Below are positions 16,097 to 16,639 of a stretch of DNA of 16,639 bases, piece by piece. Each line of letters begins with the position of its first letter. Position 1 is the stretch's first letter. This DNA comes from an uncultured Rhodobacter sp. (lineage in GTDB: Bacteria > Pseudomonadota > Alphaproteobacteria > Rhodobacterales > Rhodobacteraceae). Below the pieces are notes generated by a model that saw nothing but the letters and a program-made list of their open reading frames with translations, was not told where the DNA came from and made no database searches. The stretch lies in contig CALGTJ010000596.1 of NCBI GenBank assembly GCA_937901435.1, forward strand, positions 1 through 16,639, read 5' to 3'. The position numbers and the translations under genes were made by a program.

Positions 16097-16639
16097 TCAG
16101 CGATTTCCATCGCGGACAAAACGTCCGGCCTCTAAAGCCGCCATGCGAATTGCCTTGGACTTGTTCACCGTTTCCTCGAATTCGGCCTGTGGATCACTGT
16201 CATAGACAACGCCGCCGCCCGCCTGAATATACAGCTTTTCGTCTTTCACCACGGCGGTGCGCAGGGCGATGCACATGTCCATGTCGCCCCCCGCACTGAA
16301 ATAGCCGACACCGCCGCCATAGACACCGCGCTTTTCGGGTTCCAACTCGTCGATGATCTCCATCGCGCGCACCTTTGGGGCACCGGAGACAGTGCCAGCA
16401 GGCAGGCCGGCAAGCAGGGCGGACAGCGCGTCTTGGTCGTCTGCCAGTTCGCCCACCACATTGGACACAATGTGCATCACGTGGCTGTAGCGTTCGATGA
16501 TGAACTTTCCGGTTGGGCGCACGCTGCCGACCTTGCTGACCTTGGCCGTGTCATTGCGCCCAAGGTCCAAAAGCATCAAATGCTCGGCACATTCCTTTGG
16601 ATCGGCCAGCAGATCCTCTTCATAGGCGCGGTCCTCTTC
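16097..16639 (-). CDS. trpE: Anthranilate synthase component I (3' part; gene runs off the window)
   Basis: TrpE makes anthranilate from chorismate using ammonia from TrpG. The frame is open to the window edge and gives the last 180 residues, the catalytic chorismate-binding core. Visible motifs are [86 protein letters not shown] and [22 protein letters not shown], the classic C-terminal signature of TrpE/PabB. The [11 protein letters not shown] form and neighbourhood favour TrpE over PabB. The start and the tryptophan-feedback region are outside the window. It is not adjacent to trpG: the opposite-strand DUF610 gene lies between them, so the two subunits may be transcribed separately. Confidence 0.95.
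   Translation of the reverse strand, partial: EEDRAYEEDLLADPKECAEHLMLLDLGRNDTAKVSKVGSVRPTGKFIIERYSHVMHIVSNVVGELADDQDALSALLAGLPAGTVSGAPKVRAMEIIDELEPEKRGVYGGGVGYFSAGGDMDMCIALRTAVVKDEKLYIQAGGGVVYDSDPQAEFEETVNKSKAIRMAALEAGRFVRDGNR

Noticed and set aside
1..16639. Defence system, mobile element, CRISPR, tRNA or rRNA
   Set aside because: No repeats with spacers, transposase, integrase, nuclease-helicase cassette or RNA gene fold was recognised; all larger genes belong to known core families.

Overview
The window looks like a chromosomal core segment of an alphaproteobacterium, most likely Rhodobacterales (Roseobacter group). Three things suggest this: the family-level resemblance of every protein, high-GC coding DNA with short gaps, and an alphaproteobacterial-type SOS operator (GTTC-N7-GTTC) upstream of lexA. 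The gene order trpG-trpD-trpC-moaC-moeA-lexA next to comEC, gltX and gltA also fits what I recall of this group. I see no rRNA, tRNA, CRISPR array, insertion sequence, prophage or integrase, and no genuinely new multi-gene system.

Layout from left to right. (1) 1-2428, plus strand: the end of a cytochrome c maturation cluster, ccmF followed by ccmH with an ATGA overlap. The ccmF reading frame really begins at base 3 but carries an in-frame TGA at 96-98. (2) 2548-3324, plus strand: a PaaG-like enoyl-CoA hydratase/isomerase behind a promoter-like palindrome. (3) 3401-7397, minus strand, in transcription order: gltX (glutamyl-tRNA synthetase), gltA (citrate synthase), a GNAT acetyltransferase and a bacterial alternative oxidase (aox). 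A perfect 7-7-7 inverted repeat lies just upstream of aox. (4) 7474-9519, plus strand: comEC, convergent with lexA. (5) 9540-14383, minus strand: trpG, trpD, trpC, moaC and moeA, each overlapping the next by 1 to 4 bases, then lexA with its own promoter and three LexA half-sites. (6) 14513-15988, plus strand: a membrane-anchored, divergent polysaccharide-deacetylase-like (DUF610/YibQ) protein sitting between trpG and trpE. (7) 16097-16639, minus strand: the 3' part of trpE, running off the window.

How the genes work together: trpE and trpG form anthranilate synthase, trpD adds the phosphoribosyl group and trpC makes indole-3-glycerol phosphate. moaC and moeA act early and late in molybdenum cofactor synthesis and appear to ride on the trp message. 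lexA can be switched independently through its SOS-controlled promoter. gltA feeds the TCA cycle, while the Ccm genes and the alternative oxidase belong to two branches of respiration: c-type cytochromes, and a haem-free quinol oxidase. The most useful things to check are the stop codon in ccmF, the palindrome upstream of aox, the triple LexA site and the loss of expected motifs in the DUF610 protein.
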